64,000 nt of DNA. It comes from Rutidosis leptorrhynchoides. Its lineage: Eukaryota > Streptophyta > Magnoliopsida > Asterales > Asteraceae. Shown one piece after another: positions 61,341-64,000 of the stretch. The notes below the pieces were generated by a model that saw only the letters and a program-made list of their open reading frames with translations, searched no databases and was not told where the DNA came from. The position numbers were made by a program, and so were the translations under genes. Location of the stretch: positions 24,316,001 through 24,380,000 of the forward strand of contig NC_092340.1 of the NCBI RefSeq assembly GCF_046630445.1, given 5' to 3'. Position 1 is the first letter of the stretch, and each line of letters begins with the position of its first letter.

Positions 61341-62722
61341 GATTTAGTTACGATTAGAAATTAGAAATCTACTTGTCTATGAAACTCGTGATTAAGGTTT
61401 AAAAATTTGGATCCTTAGGGAAAATTGGACCTTGTGAAAACGTTTTATGATTTTATAAAATGTCATGCTAGTTTTTACACTAGACACGTTTTCCGATTTT
61501 AACCTCAAATTCCGGTTGAGGGTAACTGAAAACCGAAGTCTCAGTCGGCGATTAGCAAGCTATCCGCCCCCATAATTAAAGTATCATGGAACTTGAAACC
61601 GAATGTCCTAAAAATGGTTTTACACAATATAATTCATAAAATAGCACAAGTTTTAGAGTAAAATTACATCGTGTCCAAATATCATCGGTGAACCATGAGT
61701 TTGCACACCTCAATTTGTTATGGCATATGTATGTTGACCGCGGTCAAACATAGATGCGGTTGATCTTTACGGAGATCATCCATCTGGGGATTAGATTCAT
61801 TAGTCTTAAAAGCTAATTTGCAATGTGCCCCCCATTGTACGAGACAGATCCATCTCATGGTTAGGATAAGTCTGACCATCAAAAACCCTGTTTGATGCTG
61901 AGGTGAGGTGGATTTCCAGCCGATGATAGAGATGACTTTTCAAGATTTTTCGTCAACCTACAGCTGTTCTGGACTACATCTTCTAACATAAGTTAGCAAG
62001 TGTGTCATTTTGGAAGACTTTACTTCCTTAACAAGATATTCAGGTTTATTCATTCCAAAGCGATGATATCTGCAATACTTCATAGAAAATGTGATAAATA
62101 GTTCTAAACATATAGAGTTTATAAATTCTGTTTATACTTGGTTTTCTTTTATATATTTCAATCAAATAAACTTATGTATTTTTAATGTATGGAGACAATA
62201 ATTTCGGTTTTTGACACCTAATCTTTAATTGCTCGTAATTACCTTAAAAATTGATTAGTTATATTTGTTTAAAAATTGTAAAAAATTTTCATAAAAACCA
62301 CAAAATTATAAGTTCTCGAGAATTTATATACTCCCACCCCACACTTAAGATTATGTAATGCCCTCATTACATAAAATCAGATTAAATATATAAATTTGAG
62401 AGGACAAAAAGTGTACAGTATATAGAACTTCCTTTGTTAAGTAATTGGACATTGTAAAATGCTTATCGTATGAACATATCCAATCCGTTTTATCACAATA
62501 ATACTTTCGTGTTTCGCTATGTCGAATCTCATCATCGTAAGTACCTGTCAACAAATATGTCAATCACAAACGAGATGGGGTTGTACTTTAGTAGTACAAA
62601 AATTTTACCCCACACTAAAGTTTTTGTAAAGATAAATAAAGATAAGAATAAATTAACACACCATAAAAATCATTTTATACAAACAAATACAAAATAAATA
62701 ATTCTAAAAATAAAAAGAAAAA
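61341..62722 (-). other. Noncoding 3' internal region of the second Athila-type element
   Basis: No convincing gene. A block at about 61745-62035 matches the left Athila-type copy, and PPT-like AGTGTGGGG occurs at about 62337-62346 and 62608-62618. Confidence 0.55.
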
Positions 62723-64000
62723 CTAGAAAAATGACCACGCAGGGCCTCCCCGATCTTCATGTTCTCGCTCCTGTTGCTGCCGTTGTTCGTTTAGGCGTTG
62801 TTCCTCGTAAAAACGCCTATAGGCTTCCTGACTCGCGGCTAGGGCAGCGTTGGGATCATAAGGTGGAGGTAGAGGGTCACCGTGTTCTTGCCACTGGGGG
62901 TATGATGGACAAGCTGAGGGTGCGTAATGTTGTGGGTTAGCTGCGTATAAATAAGCCTGATGATGCTCCCACTCTAACTGTGCTCCCTGGCCCCTCTGAT
63001 CGTAGCGAATGTTTTCTAACATATTATCCTGGGCCAGTTGGGTATGACTAATTTCCCCTATTTGCCTAGACAAACTAGTGTATTGTTCTTCTGATCTCCG
63101 TCCCCAATTATCATACGAGTTCCTTAAATCTAAACTCAATGAATTAAACGAATTTTAGAGCATATCGAAATCAGAAACACCTACATTAGACGTACTAGCC
63201 TCATCTGGCTGTCTTCGTCTCCTCCTAGTTTCCCTAGCGGGTTCCTCATCCTCCTCCATAGGAGCGTGAGCGACAACTTCTTGTCGTCTCAAACTAATAA
63301 CCCCGTTCCTCACGGTTATGGCCTTCGCCGTCCTATACACATCCAATCCTAAAGTTCTAACAGCTTGATTTACCGGTTGGATTGGAGGTTCTGATTCATT
63401 CGGGTCAAGTCCGAACCAACTTCCTAGACACGTGATATAGTGACCCCCCGACATGTCACTCGTCCCTCGAGCACCCTTACCAACATGGGCCAAAAAGTAA
63501 GCAACTCCATAGGGTATACTAATAAATGTATCCCTATCTCTGATCGCATCCAAGTACCAAAGGTCAATATAATTAATTTTATCTGTATTATTAAACGACC
63601 TTTGGTTTATTGTGTTCGCTATAAACTTATGAATTATTCTGAAGCCAACATCAGTGATCCTTAGATAAGATTCCTGGCCTGACTCATATGTATTTCTATT
63701 AGTGAAAGATTGCCAAACTATGCCAGAATTATAGTTACCTGTATATCTAGCCCCTGTAAAAATATATTCCCTAAAATCGGGAGCTATTATCTCGTCTACG
63801 GTGTAAATCCCTAATGCGGTAGTCACGTCACTTAGGGACATTGCTCTATCTACCCCACCCAGCCTAAATTGTAGAAAATTAATATCATCGATATTTTCTG
63901 GGTGTAAACTTATTCTAACGGTAGAGTAGAATTCTAAACACCATTCTCTGTATACAGGGCTATTTAAACTAAACAATCTCTCAAAATCATTAAAAACCAA
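62723..64000 (-). pseudogene. Athila-type ORF (ORF1/env-position protein), 5' partial, one in-frame stop
   Basis: The frame is open at the window edge and runs 281 codons to TAA at 63155-63157, then continues in the same frame for 144 more codons to the stop at 62723. The N-terminal part (FSLNSPVYREWCLEFYSTVRI region; ALGIYTVDEI; SGGHYITCLGSWFGL) looks like the plant Athila ORF-1 family, whose function is unproven. A basic RRRRR patch follows at about 63205-63215. The second part is Gln/Glu/Arg-rich. The stop is one C-to-T step from CAA. Its place, followed only by noncoding sequence and the PPT, is that of the env-like ORF in other Athila elements, but pol is outside the window, so this is uncertain. 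Confidence 0.65.

Overview
This is plant nuclear DNA: an island of about 11 kb of host sequence (38475-49522) with large stacks of nested LTR retrotransposons on both sides. Several LTR families look to me like those of the daisy family (Asteraceae); that is family-level recognition only, and I cannot name a species. Coding space is dominated by retroelement gag, protease, reverse transcriptase, RNase H and integrase frames. There is one intact intron-containing host gene and one host pseudogene.

Left stack (1-38474). The right-hand part of an Athila-type Ty3/gypsy element (Gag-protease frame, long noncoding 3' region, 3' LTR) occupies 1-6640. It cuts a 90-bp gypsy LTR remnant (6641-6730), which itself sits in an old Ty1/copia element on the minus strand. 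That copia copy had 146-bp LTRs but is now spread over 6731-38474, because two large elements landed in its gag-pol frame. One is a nearly intact Tekay-like chromovirus (7006-16695, TSD aatgt, LTRs about 0.25% different). The other is a large non-autonomous element (19276-36986, TSD gaatg) with 4.1-kb LTRs, no pol and one short coiled-coil ORF. The non-autonomous element was hit in turn by two solo LTRs (23750-24365 and 28945-33533).

Host island (38475-49522). It starts with a decayed F-box/LRR gene (38579-39501). Next come a small TTA-flanked MITE, a locally duplicated and rearranged stretch, and a complete 12-exon ABC1/ADCK-type atypical kinase gene on the minus strand (42421-46432, 537 codons). 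The gene's introns carry a (TA)42 microsatellite, a foldback MITE and a hAT-like MITE. Upstream lie two more candidate DNA-transposon derivatives and a small minisatellite.

Right stack (49523-64000). An old LTR element (LTR 49523-51731) has a 235-codon coiled-coil ORF where gag should be. It is cut by a Sirevirus-type copia element (52759-57731, minus, with a degenerate envelope-like frame). That is cut by a gypsy LTR (57732-58434), which is cut by a second Athila-type element (58435 to the window edge, minus) carrying plastid-derived DNA in its 3' region.

The retroelements form an insertion chronology rather than a pathway. In the host island, only the ABC1 kinase gene looks functional. The best leads for something undescribed are the coiled-coil ORFs in the gag position of two unrelated pol-less elements, the repeated PPT-like motif and hairpin shared by both Athila copies, the periodic CG-rich palindromes inside two different LTRs, and the chimeric plastid insert.
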